Assembly (NCBI RefSeq): GCF_019597925.1 | Contig: NZ_CP080442.1 | Location: 3,111,001-3,175,000, forward strand | Direction: 5' to 3' | From: [Clostridium] scindens | GTDB lineage: Bacteria > Bacillota > Clostridia > Lachnospirales > Lachnospiraceae | DNA length: 64,000 nt | In this document: positions 17,848 to 27,435 of the stretch, piece after piece | How the letters are laid out: each line of letters opens with the position of its first letter | Position numbering within the stretch: position 1 is the stretch's first letter | Program-made: the position numbers and the translations under genes | The notes under the pieces: model-generated | What the model was told of the DNA's origin: nothing | The model's database searches: none | What the model saw: the letters and a program-made list of their open reading frames with translations, nothing else

Positions 17848-18504
17848 TTAACGTGCCTCCATATAAGGTTCCAGCACCTTGCGTATAAAGAACGAGTTTG
17901 CATATGTAAGAACCGATACTCCTATCACGCTCCAGATAGCAGCCCCTGCCAAAATCGACGTCTGATTGAGGAAAGTAAGGATCAGGCACATCCCCGTCAA
18001 AAGCAGGACGGGTAATGCATAAGGCAGTCTGGAGACTGGAATCAGTATCGCGTTCTTTATCATATTGCCCGTACTGTTCCTGAATACGGCAATTAATGGA
18101 AAGACGAAGAGCACTTCTACAAAGCAGAAGAAGCCGGTTATGCAGAATATAACGATGGCCGCTGACGCCACGATTCCTGACGTCCTGCTTACTATAGCCA
18201 TATCTGCTCCGATCAGGAACCCCAGGAGTGCCAATATCATCCATACTATCGTACCCTGTCTGAAGTTCTCACGAAATGCCTTGAAGTAATCCTTTATAAT
18301 ATATCCTTCCTGATTCTTCGTAATCTTAAGCATAACCGAATACAGAGCCGCCGTTGATGCGCCCATCGTTACAATCGGTATGGAACAGACTACCCATAAG
18401 ATATTCAATAGAATAAAATCAAAGATTCGCGTAAGCACTCGTATGATCATATTGTCCATTGGCATTTTTCTCCCAGCATATCCTGTCTCATTAGCATCTG
18501 TCAT
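17848..18504 (-). CDS. YesL/DUF624 family membrane protein
   Basis: 218 residues with about five membrane helices; the N-terminal part (IFDFILLNILWVVCSIPIVTMG followed by ALYSVMLKI) is the YesL signature. YesL-type proteins of unknown mechanism accompany carbohydrate ABC operons in Firmicutes. It is the last gene of the frl-like operon, 10 nt after frlB. Confidence 0.85.
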   Translation of the reverse strand: MTDANETGYAGRKMPMDNMIIRVLTRIFDFILLNILWVVCSIPIVTMGASTAALYSVMLKITKNQEGYIIKDYFKAFRENFRQGTIVWMILALLGFLIGADMAIVSRTSGIVASAAIVIFCITGFFCFVEVLFVFPLIAVFRNSTGNMIKNAILIPVSRLPYALPVLLLTGMCLILTFLNQTSILAGAAIWSVIGVSVLTYANSFFIRKVLEPYMEAR

Positions 18505-18514
18505 TCAATCGGAA

Positions 18515-19495
18515 CTAGTATTCTACCTTCCACATGTAGCGCCGTGTCATGTAGTCAATCTTCGTAGCATCCGAAAGTTCCTTCATATATGTATTGTTCA
18601 GTATCGGCGAGAACAGCATATGGTTAAAGTATTCTGATACGGAATCCTTGAATCTGTTAATTCCAAGTTCCTTGGCGTCCAGAATATATACCTTGTCTCC
18701 GCCATACTCCTTCAAGAACTTTACAGCCCTTTCGTCTGCCTTCCTTGTCCTTCCTTCTGATACCAGGAGGAAGAAGGATTCATTCTTGTCCAGAACCTCG
18801 AACGGACCGTGGAAGAATTCGCAGCAATTGATGGTAGGCGACTGGATCTGAAGCATTTCCATAATATTGCAGATGGAAAAGATATATCCCGCCGCATACG
18901 CCGGGCCGCTTGCCATGACAGAGATTACATGCTCGTCTTTATTCTGCATTGCCCACTTCTTAGCCAGAGGCATGCAGTATTCCTTTGCGTCATTATATAC
19001 CTTGTCAAGTATATCATATGCGGCCATGGCATCCGCATAGTGTTCATAGCCTTCCGCCACATCTACGATATCCATGGCTATCCGCATTCCCAGCGCAGCA
19101 TTCGTCTTGCTCTGGTCGGATTCGTCAAACATGATGCTGTCATATTTAATATTATATTCACAGGTTTCCGTAAGAAGGGACTCCTGCACATACAGGCCAA
19201 TGGTAACTGCCCCCAGATCCTTTGCAACCTGTGCTGCCACGCAGGTCTCCGGCGTCCCTCGCATGGAAGTTATGACTGCAATGGTATTCTCCCCTACGAA
19301 TTTGGGCGGAGCGTATACGAATTCGTTGCTTGTAAACATCTGGGAGCGTATGGACTTGGCTTCTCTGTCCATAAAATACTGCGCCGGATAGTTTCCTCCG
19401 TTGGAGCCGCCTGCCGCCACCCATACAACATTCTGAATTCCGCCTTTTCCTTCCTTCTCTTTTGCAATCTTCTCAATAATATTTCTGATTTCCAT
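18515..19495 (-). CDS. frlB: SIS-domain deglycase, FrlB-like (Amadori product cleavage)
   Basis: 326 residues with two SIS sugar-phosphate binding folds: the first with AAGGSNGGNYPAQYFMDRE and SMRGTPETC, the second with MASGPAYAAGYIFSICN and EFFHGPFEV. Length, motifs and neighbours (kinase, binding protein, two permeases, GntR regulator) match FrlB, which splits fructoselysine 6-phosphate into glucose 6-phosphate and lysine. AAGGAG lies 9 nt before the ATG. A close paralog is encoded at 25430. Other phosphorylated Amadori products such as glucoselysine are possible substrates. Confidence 0.75.
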   Translation of the reverse strand: MEIRNIIEKIAKEKEGKGGIQNVVWVAAGGSNGGNYPAQYFMDREAKSIRSQMFTSNEFVYAPPKFVGENTIAVITSMRGTPETCVAAQVAKDLGAVTIGLYVQESLLTETCEYNIKYDSIMFDESDQSKTNAALGMRIAMDIVDVAEGYEHYADAMAAYDILDKVYNDAKEYCMPLAKKWAMQNKDEHVISVMASGPAYAAGYIFSICNIMEMLQIQSPTINCCEFFHGPFEVLDKNESFFLLVSEGRTRKADERAVKFLKEYGGDKVYILDAKELGINRFKDSVSEYFNHMLFSPILNNTYMKELSDATKIDYMTRRYMWKVEY

Positions 19496-19498
19496 AAT

Positions 19499-20341
19499 CT
19501 ATATCTCCTTGCCTAATATAATTTCTTTTAACCTTAGAAACGATGTCTCCATCGCATAGTGAGGATCCCGCATGTATTTGTCATTCAGGATCTCCAGGCT
19601 CAATGGCCCCTGGTAATGAACGGCATCCAGTTTTCCCAGCATGCCCGCGATATCAAGATGTCCCTCCCCCAGGATGAGGTGCCCATTCGGAACACCGTCC
19701 GCCACATGTACATGGCGCAGGTTTCCTTCCAAATCCTTGATTGCCTGTTCCATGGTTTCCCCAGAATATCCCAGGGTTGCCGTATCGATCATTCCCTTTA
19801 CCGCAGATGAGCCCACTTCCCGGATCATACGTACCACATCTTTGGAATTATGGGTGGTGGTATACTCTCTTGGGGAGGTTTCTAATACCAGCTTCACGCC
19901 ATAGGCCTCCGCCATATCTCCCAGGATTCCCAGGGATTCCACGGATCTTTTCCATGCCGCTGATTCCTCTTCATCCAGGGTACCATATCCGGCCAGCGTT
20001 ACTACGTATTCGGTTCCCATCTCTGCCCCGAACTGGATAGATTTTTTGAATACATCCATGCTTCTTTTTCTCGCAGCCGGATCAAGAGCGGCTATATTGA
20101 CCGGATACAGGCATTGTTCCGGCGTAAAGCAGACTATATTCAGTTTATGCTCTATCAGTTTCCTGGTAATCCTCTTCACATCCCAGTAATCCACGTCATC
20201 CAGATGGAAATGTGGATAGCAGGCATAGAACTCGATGGGCCCTGCCTCCAGCCTTTGTAGCGAGTCCAGAGCATAGTCCAGCGAGTACCTGCCATAGGGA
20301 TAATTGGAAGTCAATATCTGCGTTTCTTTCAAATTCTTCAC
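19499..20341 (-). CDS. frlC: Sugar-phosphate isomerase/epimerase TIM barrel, FrlC-like
   Basis: 280 residues of the xylose-isomerase-like/AP endonuclease 2 fold. Metal-site residues appear in LETSPRE, GMIDTATLG and HVHVADG, and FTPEQCLYPVN resembles the YTPE-YPYN stretch of E. coli FrlC, which epimerises psicoselysine and fructoselysine. It lies 3 nt before frlB and 9 nt after the second permease. Operon context supports the frl role more than the sequence alone does. Confidence 0.7.
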   Translation of the reverse strand: MKNLKETQILTSNYPYGRYSLDYALDSLQRLEAGPIEFYACYPHFHLDDVDYWDVKRITRKLIEHKLNIVCFTPEQCLYPVNIAALDPAARKRSMDVFKKSIQFGAEMGTEYVVTLAGYGTLDEEESAAWKRSVESLGILGDMAEAYGVKLVLETSPREYTTTHNSKDVVRMIREVGSSAVKGMIDTATLGYSGETMEQAIKDLEGNLRHVHVADGVPNGHLILGEGHLDIAGMLGKLDAVHYQGPLSLEILNDKYMRDPHYAMETSFLRLKEIILGKEI

Positions 20342-20350
20342 TGCATCTAC

Positions 20351-21196
20351 CTATCCTTTCACGCTTCCTGCTGTAAGCCCCCGCACGAACTGCTTCTGCA
20401 AAAGCAGGAACGCAATCACCAGCGGAAGCGAGGCAATTACCATGCTCGCGACAACCAGCGTCCAGTTGGTCGTAGTCATTCCCTGGAAATTCATCAGGCC
20501 CACGGGCACCGTCTTCTTATCCGTGCTTTGCAGCATGATGTTAGCAAACATCAGCTCATTCCACACGGCCCGGAAACTTACGATCGCACAGGATGCAATG
20601 ATGGGCTTGCTAAGCGGCACAATGATCTTACGGAATATCTGCCAGGTACTGGCCCCATCGATATATGCCGACTCGTCCAGGCTATAGCTGATGCTTTTAT
20701 AGAATGTCATGATCAGAAATGTCGCAAATGGGATTCGAAAAGCCGCGTTAATCAGTATCAGGCTTGTCCTGGTATCATAAAGCCCTGCTATCCTGACCAT
20801 CTTAAAAAGGGAGATGACCGAAGACTGGGGCGCCAGCATCAGGCCGCCAAGAATCAGATAGATCCACAACTTCTTCGACTTGAACTGAAGGCGTGCCAGC
20901 GGATAAGCCGCCAGACAGCTGACAAATGTGGACAATGCCGTGGCCGCCACCGTAATGATCACGCTGTTGGACAGATAGACGCCAATTCCCATGCTCCATG
21001 CATCCGTATAATTTTCCCAGTGCCACTGCTTGGGCAGCGCAAACGGCGACAGGAACAATTCCTGATTCGTCTTGAATCCTGTGATAATCATCCATACAAG
21101 AGGAAGGATAATTATGATCGCAAATGCTATGAACAGGATATATGCAATCACTCGCAAAACTGTTTTTCTCATACTTGCCCTCCTACTGCTGGTCAT
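20351..21196 (-). CDS. Carbohydrate ABC permease (MalG type, frl operon)
   Basis: 281 residues with six helices and the EAA loop DESAYIDGASTWQIFRKIIVPLSKP; ends FVRGLTAGSVKG. It overlaps the preceding permease gene by 14 nt. The counterpart in the Bacillus frl operon is FrlM or FrlN. Confidence 0.88.
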   Translation of the reverse strand: MTSSRRASMRKTVLRVIAYILFIAFAIIIILPLVWMIITGFKTNQELFLSPFALPKQWHWENYTDAWSMGIGVYLSNSVIITVAATALSTFVSCLAAYPLARLQFKSKKLWIYLILGGLMLAPQSSVISLFKMVRIAGLYDTRTSLILINAAFRIPFATFLIMTFYKSISYSLDESAYIDGASTWQIFRKIIVPLSKPIIASCAIVSFRAVWNELMFANIMLQSTDKKTVPVGLMNFQGMTTTNWTLVVASMVIASLPLVIAFLLLQKQFVRGLTAGSVKG

Positions 21197-22064
21197 CCAG
21201 GCGATAGCCCTTCATCTGCGCCAGCCCGATGATAAATGTTACAATAAATATAAAGAAAGCCAGGGCAGATGCATAACCCATCTGGTCATTCTTAAATCCT
21301 ACTTTGTACAAATATGTAGCCAAAGTCTCTGTCGCATTTCCCGGCCCGCCCTTCGTAGTTACAAATACTTCGTCATACTCCCTGATAGAGCCCGTCACCG
21401 TAATAATCGTATTAATCAGTATCGTGTCCTTGATCTCCGGCAGCGTGATAAAGAAAAATTTCTTGATTGCATTCGCACCGTCAATATCCGCCGCTTCGTA
21501 CAGATCCTCCGGTATGTTCTGTATCGCCACTATGAAGAGAATCACCGTATATCCAATGTATTGCCACTGCGACATGGCTGCGATCGCGTAAGTCGCGCTG
21601 CCTGCATTTCCCAGCAGATCAATATTGGACGTATCGATTCCAGCCAGTTCCAGGAGCGGGTTGATCAATCCTATAGATGGGCTGTAAATCATCTTGAATG
21701 TAATTCCCACAACCGTCACCATCAAAAGCGATGGGATGAAGTATACAGACCGAAAAAAGTTCTGCGCCTTTCTCATAAACTTTGCTTCTAAAACGCTGGC
21801 GATGACCAATGAGATCCCGATCTGGCATATCACCGACATTACGGTAAAGATCAGGTTGTTCTTCAAAGCCACATAAAATACCTTATCTTCAAACATTTTA
21901 AGATAATTAGCGATTCCGACAAATTCATGCTTGGAACTCATAGCCCCCCAGTTGAAGAAACTTTCGAACAGATTGATAAATATTGGAAAGTACAATATTA
22001 CGATTACCATGAGGAGTGCCGGCAATAGATATAGCCCTATCGTCTTTTGATTTTTCTTTCTCAC
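21183..22064 (-). CDS. Carbohydrate ABC permease (MalF type, frl operon)
   Basis: 293 residues, six helices, EAA loop YEAADIDGANAIKKFFFITLPEIKD. It follows the binding-protein gene by 83 nt and overlaps the next permease. Together they would import the Amadori compound; the ATPase is not encoded here. Confidence 0.88.
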   Translation of the reverse strand: MRKKNQKTIGLYLLPALLMVIVILYFPIFINLFESFFNWGAMSSKHEFVGIANYLKMFEDKVFYVALKNNLIFTVMSVICQIGISLVIASVLEAKFMRKAQNFFRSVYFIPSLLMVTVVGITFKMIYSPSIGLINPLLELAGIDTSNIDLLGNAGSATYAIAAMSQWQYIGYTVILFIVAIQNIPEDLYEAADIDGANAIKKFFFITLPEIKDTILINTIITVTGSIREYDEVFVTTKGGPGNATETLATYLYKVGFKNDQMGYASALAFFIFIVTFIIGLAQMKGYRLDDQQ

Positions 22065-22147
22065 GATATCTGCCTCCTTTGTTTTTATGCAGGCATCAGG
22101 CTAAGGCCGGCTTTATCCTGCCTTGCCTGGTACCCGCTTGCCTGATC

Positions 22148-23443
22148 CTACTTATTGGATTCGGCGACTTCTTTTGCTGCTTTTTGCACATCCGCCACGA
22201 TATCTTCCGCGGATTTGCCGTCTAAGCCTTCCTGCAGGCTTGCCATATAAGTATTCGCTACATTGCCGTCCACACACTGATCCAGCCATTCTGCAATCGC
22301 TGTATAGTCCTCAGCAGTCTTGTATGCGGCCGCAATCACTGGATCTGAATTTTCCTTAGTGATGCCTCCGATCAATGCATTTGGAAGGCCTGTCTCCTCT
22401 GTCTGCTTAAGCGCCTGCTCCTTGGATGTCATGAACTTCAGGAATTCTACTGCCTCATCAGGGTGCTTGCAGTCTGCGGAAATCGCATAGTTCTCGGAGC
22501 CTCCTGTTACACATGTCGCCGCCTCGTCGCCCGTGGCGTCTCCCGGAACCGGAATCTTGAAGTATCCATATCCATCTTCGCCCATAGCCTCTGTATAAAA
22601 GGAGAACTGGCTGGTAGCATCAAGAATCATGCCCTGCTGTCCTGCGCAGAATTCTTCCCGCACCTGGTAATAATCCTTAGAGTTTACATTTTTTCCAAAG
22701 TATCCGCTGTCATTGAGGTCAAGGAATGTCTGGACAGAATTGACATATCCCGGATCCGTGAATTCGCCTGAAGTCGGATTATAATCTGCGGTACGCGTAT
22801 CAGCATTTACATAACTTGCGTTAAACTGTCCCACATACCACATGGTGTACCAGTTCTGGGAGTTTCCGAATGCGATCGGCGTAATATCATTTCCTTTTAA
22901 TGTATCGCAGACGCTGATGAATTCATCCCAAGTGGTGGGCACTTCCAGGTTGTTGTCTTTAAATACCTGCTTGTTATACAGCATGTAGAGTACAGAACTT
23001 CTATATGGGACAGCATAATTCTTATCTTCATATACGCTGCTGCTTAAGAATGAAGGCAGGAAGCTGTCTCTCCATTCCTGATCCTTCTCCATATAAGGCG
23101 TCAGGTCTAAGATTCTTCCGGCACGCGAAAAACGGTTCAGGCATTCTCCGCCCCAGGCAAAAAAGATATCCGGCAAGTCGCCGCCTGCTGCCAGCACGCT
23201 TAACTTCTCCTTGATCGCCTGGTCACTGATATTCTCGTATTCAATGTCTATATCCGTATGAGCCTTTTCAAAATCTGCAATCGCCTGTTCAAAATAGCCT
23301 TTGTACTCATCCTCCGGATGCTTGTCCAGGAACGTCAGCTTAATCTTATCGCCATCCGATCCACTTTCTTTTTTCCCGCAGCCTGCAAAGAGGGATGCTG
23401 CCATAACCAGCACCAGCGTCGCTGCTAAAATTCTTCTTTTCAT
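22148..23443 (-). CDS. frlO: ABC solute-binding lipoprotein, FrlO-like
   Basis: 431 residues. Signal peptide MKRRILAATLVLVMAA then lipobox LFAGC, with lipidated Cys21. The mature part is a family-1 solute-binding protein (FEKAHTDIDIEYENI; LPDIFFAWGGE; NSQNWYTMWYVGQFN). It is second in the operon, after the kinase, and would bind the Amadori product outside the cell. The symbol rests on operon context. Confidence 0.82.
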   Translation of the reverse strand: MKRRILAATLVLVMAASLFAGCGKKESGSDGDKIKLTFLDKHPEDEYKGYFEQAIADFEKAHTDIDIEYENISDQAIKEKLSVLAAGGDLPDIFFAWGGECLNRFSRAGRILDLTPYMEKDQEWRDSFLPSFLSSSVYEDKNYAVPYRSSVLYMLYNKQVFKDNNLEVPTTWDEFISVCDTLKGNDITPIAFGNSQNWYTMWYVGQFNASYVNADTRTADYNPTSGEFTDPGYVNSVQTFLDLNDSGYFGKNVNSKDYYQVREEFCAGQQGMILDATSQFSFYTEAMGEDGYGYFKIPVPGDATGDEAATCVTGGSENYAISADCKHPDEAVEFLKFMTSKEQALKQTEETGLPNALIGGITKENSDPVIAAAYKTAEDYTAIAEWLDQCVDGNVANTYMASLQEGLDGKSAEDIVADVQKAAKEVAESNK

Positions 23444-23475
23444 AACACTTTTTCCTTCCTTTCTCTGATTGATCT

Positions 23476-24363
23476 TTACAGATTGATTATGTCAGACAGC
23501 CTGTCCGGGTCGACGTCATACCCCACTCCTAAAGCGCCGTCTTTTACTACCACTGTGGCCGCAAATTCTGCCGCCTTTTTCAGTGAAGCAGTTATCTTAT
23601 TCTCAGTAGTCAAAGACTCGTCAGCCTCTACTGATAAATAATTCGTTAGAAACGAACTGATATAGGAGTCTCCGGCTCCCATGGTATCAGTTGCCTTCAC
23701 CTTGCACACATCCTGCGTGTAAAACTCCCTGCCATCATACGCTATCGCTGGATTGGCGCCTCTGGTTCCGATGGCGATCCGGCATCCAAGTCCTACGCAC
23801 TTTTCCAGGATTTCTTTTGTCTTCTCTTCGCCGATATGGCTGCAAGAGAAGAATCCATATTTGATATAGGGAGAAATTTCTTGTATATCCGCTTTTGTAA
23901 AGTTGTCATAAAAATCATAGCAGATGATAACTCCGCCTTTTGCAAGCCTTTCGATCATCTCTTTGCTTACCCTGGCTCCCCAGCTGATGCAGGCCACATC
24001 AAATGTCCTGATATATTCGATCTCCGCGTCGGTAAACTGAAATGGATACAGGTCTGTAACCCCCTTTTTATTCCAGTCCAGGAATACGCGCTCGCCGTCT
24101 TGCAGGTTGACCAGCGCATAGCCGCTTGATCCTGTCTCATGATGGGACCGGCTGGTATCAATCCCTGCGTCCGTCAGCGTCTTCTCTAAGATGCCCCCTA
24201 CCGTGTCATCGGCAAATATCCCCATAAACCCTGCATCCGCTCCTTCTAGTTTCGCGTCGTAAGCGATATTAAATTCATTTCCGCCTGGATACATCCTTTT
24301 CTGGTGACAGTAGATATCCATGGTCGCTATCCCGATTCCTATAATTCTTGGTCTTTTTTTCAT
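23476..24363 (-). CDS. frlD: PfkB-family kinase, FrlD-like
   Basis: 295 residues. The PfkB signatures are present: glycine-rich PGGNEFNIAYDAKLEG near the N-terminus and the catalytic DTMGAGDSYISSF near residue 233. In frl operons this kinase phosphorylates the sugar at C6 before the deglycase splits it. It is the first gene of the operon, immediately downstream of a palindromic operator. The symbol rests on context and length. Confidence 0.77.
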   Translation of the reverse strand: MKKRPRIIGIGIATMDIYCHQKRMYPGGNEFNIAYDAKLEGADAGFMGIFADDTVGGILEKTLTDAGIDTSRSHHETGSSGYALVNLQDGERVFLDWNKKGVTDLYPFQFTDAEIEYIRTFDVACISWGARVSKEMIERLAKGGVIICYDFYDNFTKADIQEISPYIKYGFFSCSHIGEEKTKEILEKCVGLGCRIAIGTRGANPAIAYDGREFYTQDVCKVKATDTMGAGDSYISSFLTNYLSVEADESLTTENKITASLKKAAEFAATVVVKDGALGVGYDVDPDRLSDIINL

Positions 24364-24383
24364 ACTCTTTTCTCCGTTTAATA

Positions 24384-24415
24384 ATATGTATTAATACGTC
24401 TTGAATATATATTAA
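24384..24415 (-). promoter_or_regulatory. GntR-type operator ahead of the frl operon
   Basis: The perfect palindrome GTATTAATAC (24388-24397) continues into GTCTTGAATATATATTAA. HutC/FrlR-type GntR proteins bind such AT-rich palindromes. The AATACGTCTT word recurs in front of the gntR gene at 25286. Confidence 0.55.
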
Positions 24416-24504
24416 TTTTATACTCCATTTTTGTCAATACAATTCATACAAGAAAACTATTTTTATGCAATTCTTATAATTTTCCCCCTTATTTTTTGGT
24501 CAAA

Positions 24505-24535
24505 AAAAGGCTTTCTATTTAGAAGCCCTTTAAAT
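24505..24535 (-). terminator. Terminator after the first gntR gene
   Basis: On the minus strand AAAGGGCTTCT, loop AAAT, AGAAAGCCTTT pair with a small internal loop and run into seven T. Weak stem but well-placed tract. Confidence 0.5.
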
Positions 24536-24557
24536 TCGTCTTGACTCGTATCTTTTA

Positions 24558-25286
24558 TTATACATACCATTTTAAAAATCGATCATTGTCCCCTCGTACA
24601 ATATCTTTTACCGTATGAATGGGCACTCCATTAATATCGTAAACGCACATCTCCGATTCAATAACAGGCGTACCTGTATTAATGCTCAGATAATCCGCAA
24701 TTTCTGGGGAAGCATAACTAATTTTTACGCTCCTTCTGCCTTTATTGGATGGTATCATCCTATACTTACTCATCAAAATATCATAAAGAGAGCCTGTCAA
24801 ATCTTCCTTTTCCAATCCCTTCATACTGGCGGAAAAATGATTTTCCTCCAGCGCTATCGGTACTCCATCCGCAATTCTCACCCTTCTGACCATCATTATC
24901 TTTCCATCATCATCCAGTTCAAAAAATGCTTTGTCTATTTCCGTTTCCACTTTCCTCAACCCTGCTTCCAGCACCTTCGTTGTAAGCCTGACTCCCTGCA
25001 TTCTAGCATTTCCAGTAAAACTTGTCACTCGGCTTGGCAGCTGGAGCATGTCTGACTGTGCTACAAAACTGCCTTTTCCCTGTACTTTTATAATACAGCC
25101 TTCAACTTCCAGTTCTGCCATCGCGTTCCTCACTGTCACACGGCTCATTTTATAGGCCTTCTGCATCTGTGTCTCTGATGGCAGCCGATCACCCGGTTTT
25201 AACTTCCCCGTCTGAATCTCTCCTATAATGATATTCTTAAGCTGGCGGTATAAAGGCATGGTATTCCCTTTCTGTATGTCACCCAT
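24558..25286 (-). CDS. frlR: GntR-family (HutC type) regulator, FrlR-like
   Basis: 242 residues: an N-terminal winged helix (YRQLKNIIIGEIQTGKLKPG, SETQMQKAYKMSRVTVRNAM) and a C-terminal UTRA effector domain from about 90. In Bacillus, FrlR represses the frl genes until the sugar phosphate is present. The frame is open from 25367, but AAAGGTGA sits just before the ATG at 25286 and that start gives exactly the length of its paralog at 26689. An operator-like word lies directly upstream, suggesting autoregulation. Confidence 0.85.
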   Translation of the reverse strand: MGDIQKGNTMPLYRQLKNIIIGEIQTGKLKPGDRLPSETQMQKAYKMSRVTVRNAMAELEVEGCIIKVQGKGSFVAQSDMLQLPSRVTSFTGNARMQGVRLTTKVLEAGLRKVETEIDKAFFELDDDGKIMMVRRVRIADGVPIALEENHFSASMKGLEKEDLTGSLYDILMSKYRMIPSNKGRRSVKISYASPEIADYLSINTGTPVIESEMCVYDINGVPIHTVKDIVRGDNDRFLKWYV

Positions 25287-25300
25287 ATGATCACCTTTTC

Positions 25301-25326
25301 CAATACGTCTTATAACATATATTATA
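25301..25326 (-). promoter_or_regulatory. Operator-like site before frlR
   Basis: CAATACGTCTTATAACATAT repeats the AATACGTCTT(G/A) core found ahead of frlD, 15 nt before the frlR start. Confidence 0.4.
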
Positions 25327-25386
25327 TCTAAGATATCATACAATATATTTTGCTGAAAAGCAACCATTGAAAATACTATTTATCAA

Positions 25387-25411
25387 GGCCTGAAGATCAA
25401 ATCTCCAGGCC
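25387..25411 (-). terminator. Hairpin between the second SIS gene and frlR
   Basis: An 11-bp stem (GGCCTGAAGAT, 25387-25397, with 25401-25411, one wobble pair) with a 3-nt loop lies 18 nt after the SIS gene stop. The T-run behind it is poor, so termination may be partial. Confidence 0.45.
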
Positions 25412-25429
25412 CCATTGTACCACTCCTTG

Positions 25430-26431
25430 CTAATATTCCACTTTCCACATATACCGACGTGTCAAATAATCCATTTTTGTGTGTGCTGACAATTTTTTCA
25501 TATATGCGTTATTTAAAATAGGAGCAAACAGCATATGGTTGAAATATTCACATACACTGTCTTTAAACCTATTTATGCCAAGTTCTTTCGCATCCAAAAT
25601 GTATACTTTATCACCTCCGTATTCCTTCAAGAACTTAATAGCACGCTCATCTGCCTTTCGTGTCCTTCCCTCTGATACAAGGAGGAAGAAGGAGCCGTCC
25701 TTATCAACAACTTCAAATGGCCCATGAAAAAATTCACAACTGTTGATCGTAGGAGACTGAATCTGGAGCATCTCCATGATATTGCAAATGGAAAAGATAT
25801 AGCCCGCAGCATATGCCGGTCCACTGGCAAGTACAGAAATTATATGCTCATTTTTATTAGTTTCTGCCCATTTTTCCGCCAACGGCAAGCAGTATTCTTT
25901 TGCATCATTGTATACTTCATCCAGAATATCAAATGCTGCCATCGCATCGTCATAATTTTCATATCCTTCCATTACATCAACTATATCCATGGCTATGCGG
26001 ACGCCTAATGCTGCATTCGTCTGGCTCTGATCTGATTCATCAAACATGATACTGTCATAGTGTACTTTATAATCACAGATTTCAGTTAGATCTGATTCTT
26101 CTACGTACAGGCCTATTGTAGAGGCGCCGTGATCTTTTGCAACTTGCGCCGCTACACAAGTTTCCGGGGTTCCTCTCATAGATACGATTATGGCAACTGA
26201 ATTCTCATTCACGAATTTTGGCGTTGCATATACGAATTCATTACTTGTAAACATTTGGGAACGAATCTTCTTTGCCTCGCGATCCATAAAGTACTGCGCC
26301 GGATAGTTGCCTCCATTAGATCCTCCTGCTGCCAGCCAGACAACACTCTTAATTCCCCCTGCATTCTTTTTCTCTTCTGCGATCTTTTCAATAATTTCTC
26401 TAATCTCTATATTTACTTCTCCTTGAATCAT
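25430..26431 (-). CDS. SIS-domain deglycase, second FrlB-like copy
   Basis: About 333 residues, colinear with the FrlB-like protein at 18515 and identical in most motifs (AAGGSNGGNYPAQYF, SMRGTPETC, EFFHGPFEV, YMTRRYMWKVEY-like end). It probably cleaves a related phosphorylated Amadori compound. The start is odd: the paralog's ATG position is ATA here (26410), 8 nt after AAGGAG, while the only upstream in-frame ATG (26431) has no ribosome-binding site. Base composition is slightly more AT-rich than the first copy. Its own operator lies at 26505-26524. Confidence 0.78.
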   Translation of the reverse strand: MIQGEVNIEIREIIEKIAEEKKNAGGIKSVVWLAAGGSNGGNYPAQYFMDREAKKIRSQMFTSNEFVYATPKFVNENSVAIIVSMRGTPETCVAAQVAKDHGASTIGLYVEESDLTEICDYKVHYDSIMFDESDQSQTNAALGVRIAMDIVDVMEGYENYDDAMAAFDILDEVYNDAKEYCLPLAEKWAETNKNEHIISVLASGPAYAAGYIFSICNIMEMLQIQSPTINSCEFFHGPFEVVDKDGSFFLLVSEGRTRKADERAIKFLKEYGGDKVYILDAKELGINRFKDSVCEYFNHMLFAPILNNAYMKKLSAHTKMDYLTRRYMWKVEY

Positions 26432-26504
26432 TCATGTTGGAATAGTGTCTTAATGCTTGGCTCGTCAGCCACGGTATAGAGTACTCCATTTGACTCGTAA
26501 TCTT

Positions 26505-26524
26505 GCATTAACTCGTCTTAATGC
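26505..26524 (-). promoter_or_regulatory. Palindromic operator ahead of the second SIS gene
   Basis: GCATTAA-ctcgtc-TTAATGC is a perfect 7+7 inverted repeat with a 6-nt centre. The central word CTCGTCTTAAT resembles sequences ahead of both gntR genes. Confidence 0.5.
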
Positions 26525-26614
26525 AATAATATAATTAAGTGTCTTATTTGTCAATGTATTTTTAAAATTTATGTATTTTTATACTTTAACTATAGAATTC
26601 TCTAAATTTAAATC

Positions 26615-26655
26615 AAAAAAATAACCATATTGCACAATTTGCAAATGGTTATTTT
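26615..26655 (-). terminator. Terminator after the second gntR gene
   Basis: AAAATAACCAT and ATGGTTATTTTTTT (minus strand) pair across a 16-18 nt loop and end in seven T, 34 nt after the gene. Confidence 0.65.
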
Positions 26656-26688
26656 AAATATTAATACGTATCAATACCTTTTCTTCCA

Positions 26689-27417
26689 CTACACGTACCA
26701 CTTTATGAAACGGTCATTGTCACCCCTTACCCAATCCTTTACAGTATGAATCGGATCCCCATTCATATCAAATACGCACATCTCACATTCTATGACAGGC
26801 GTTCCTATCGACAAGTCCAGACACGTTGCGATCTCCTCGTCCGCAAATACGATTTTCACGCTTCGCCGGCCTTTATTAGATGGTATCATATGATATTTAT
26901 TAATCAGGATGTCATAAAATGAACCTGTCAAATCTTCATTGGCCATATCAATCAAATCTGGCGATAAATGGTTCTCTTCGATTGTAACCGGTACGCCATC
27001 CGCGCTTCTTACTCGTTTGAAGACCAATACTTTGCCATTTGTCCTATCTCCAAAAAATTCCCGGTCAAGTTCAGACTGAATATCCTGAATCTCAAACTTT
27101 ACCACTCTGGATGTCAGGTTAACCCCCTGCATTTTGGCATCTTCCGTAAAACTGGTTACCCCTACCGGCAGACGCAGCATGTCCGAATGAGCTACAAAAC
27201 TTCCCTTTCCCTGTACCTTGATAATATATCCTTCTACGGTAAGTTCCTCCATCGCATTGCGAACTGTTACCCTGCTCATATTATATTCCTTCTGCAGCTG
27301 GGTCTCAGATGGCAACTTATCTCCAGGCTTCAACATTCCTGTCCTGATTTCTTTCTTTATCTTATTCTTCAGCTGTAAGTATAGTGGTGTTGCATTTGTT
27401 TTTTCAATAGCGCCCAT
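26689..27417 (-). CDS. GntR-family (HutC type) regulator, second copy
   Basis: 242 residues, paralogous to the regulator at 24558 over its whole length: winged helix (SETQLQKEYNMSRVTVRNAM, KVQGKGSFVAHSDML) plus UTRA domain ending DNDRFIKWYV. AGAGG lies 6 nt before the ATG at 27417; the open frame extends to 27432. Together with the SIS gene downstream it makes a second, smaller Amadori-type module. The divergent transporter gene may be another target. Confidence 0.85.
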   Translation of the reverse strand: MGAIEKTNATPLYLQLKNKIKKEIRTGMLKPGDKLPSETQLQKEYNMSRVTVRNAMEELTVEGYIIKVQGKGSFVAHSDMLRLPVGVTSFTEDAKMQGVNLTSRVVKFEIQDIQSELDREFFGDRTNGKVLVFKRVRSADGVPVTIEENHLSPDLIDMANEDLTGSFYDILINKYHMIPSNKGRRSVKIVFADEEIATCLDLSIGTPVIECEMCVFDMNGDPIHTVKDWVRGDNDRFIKWYV

Positions 27418-27435
27418 ATAAATCCTCTCCATATA

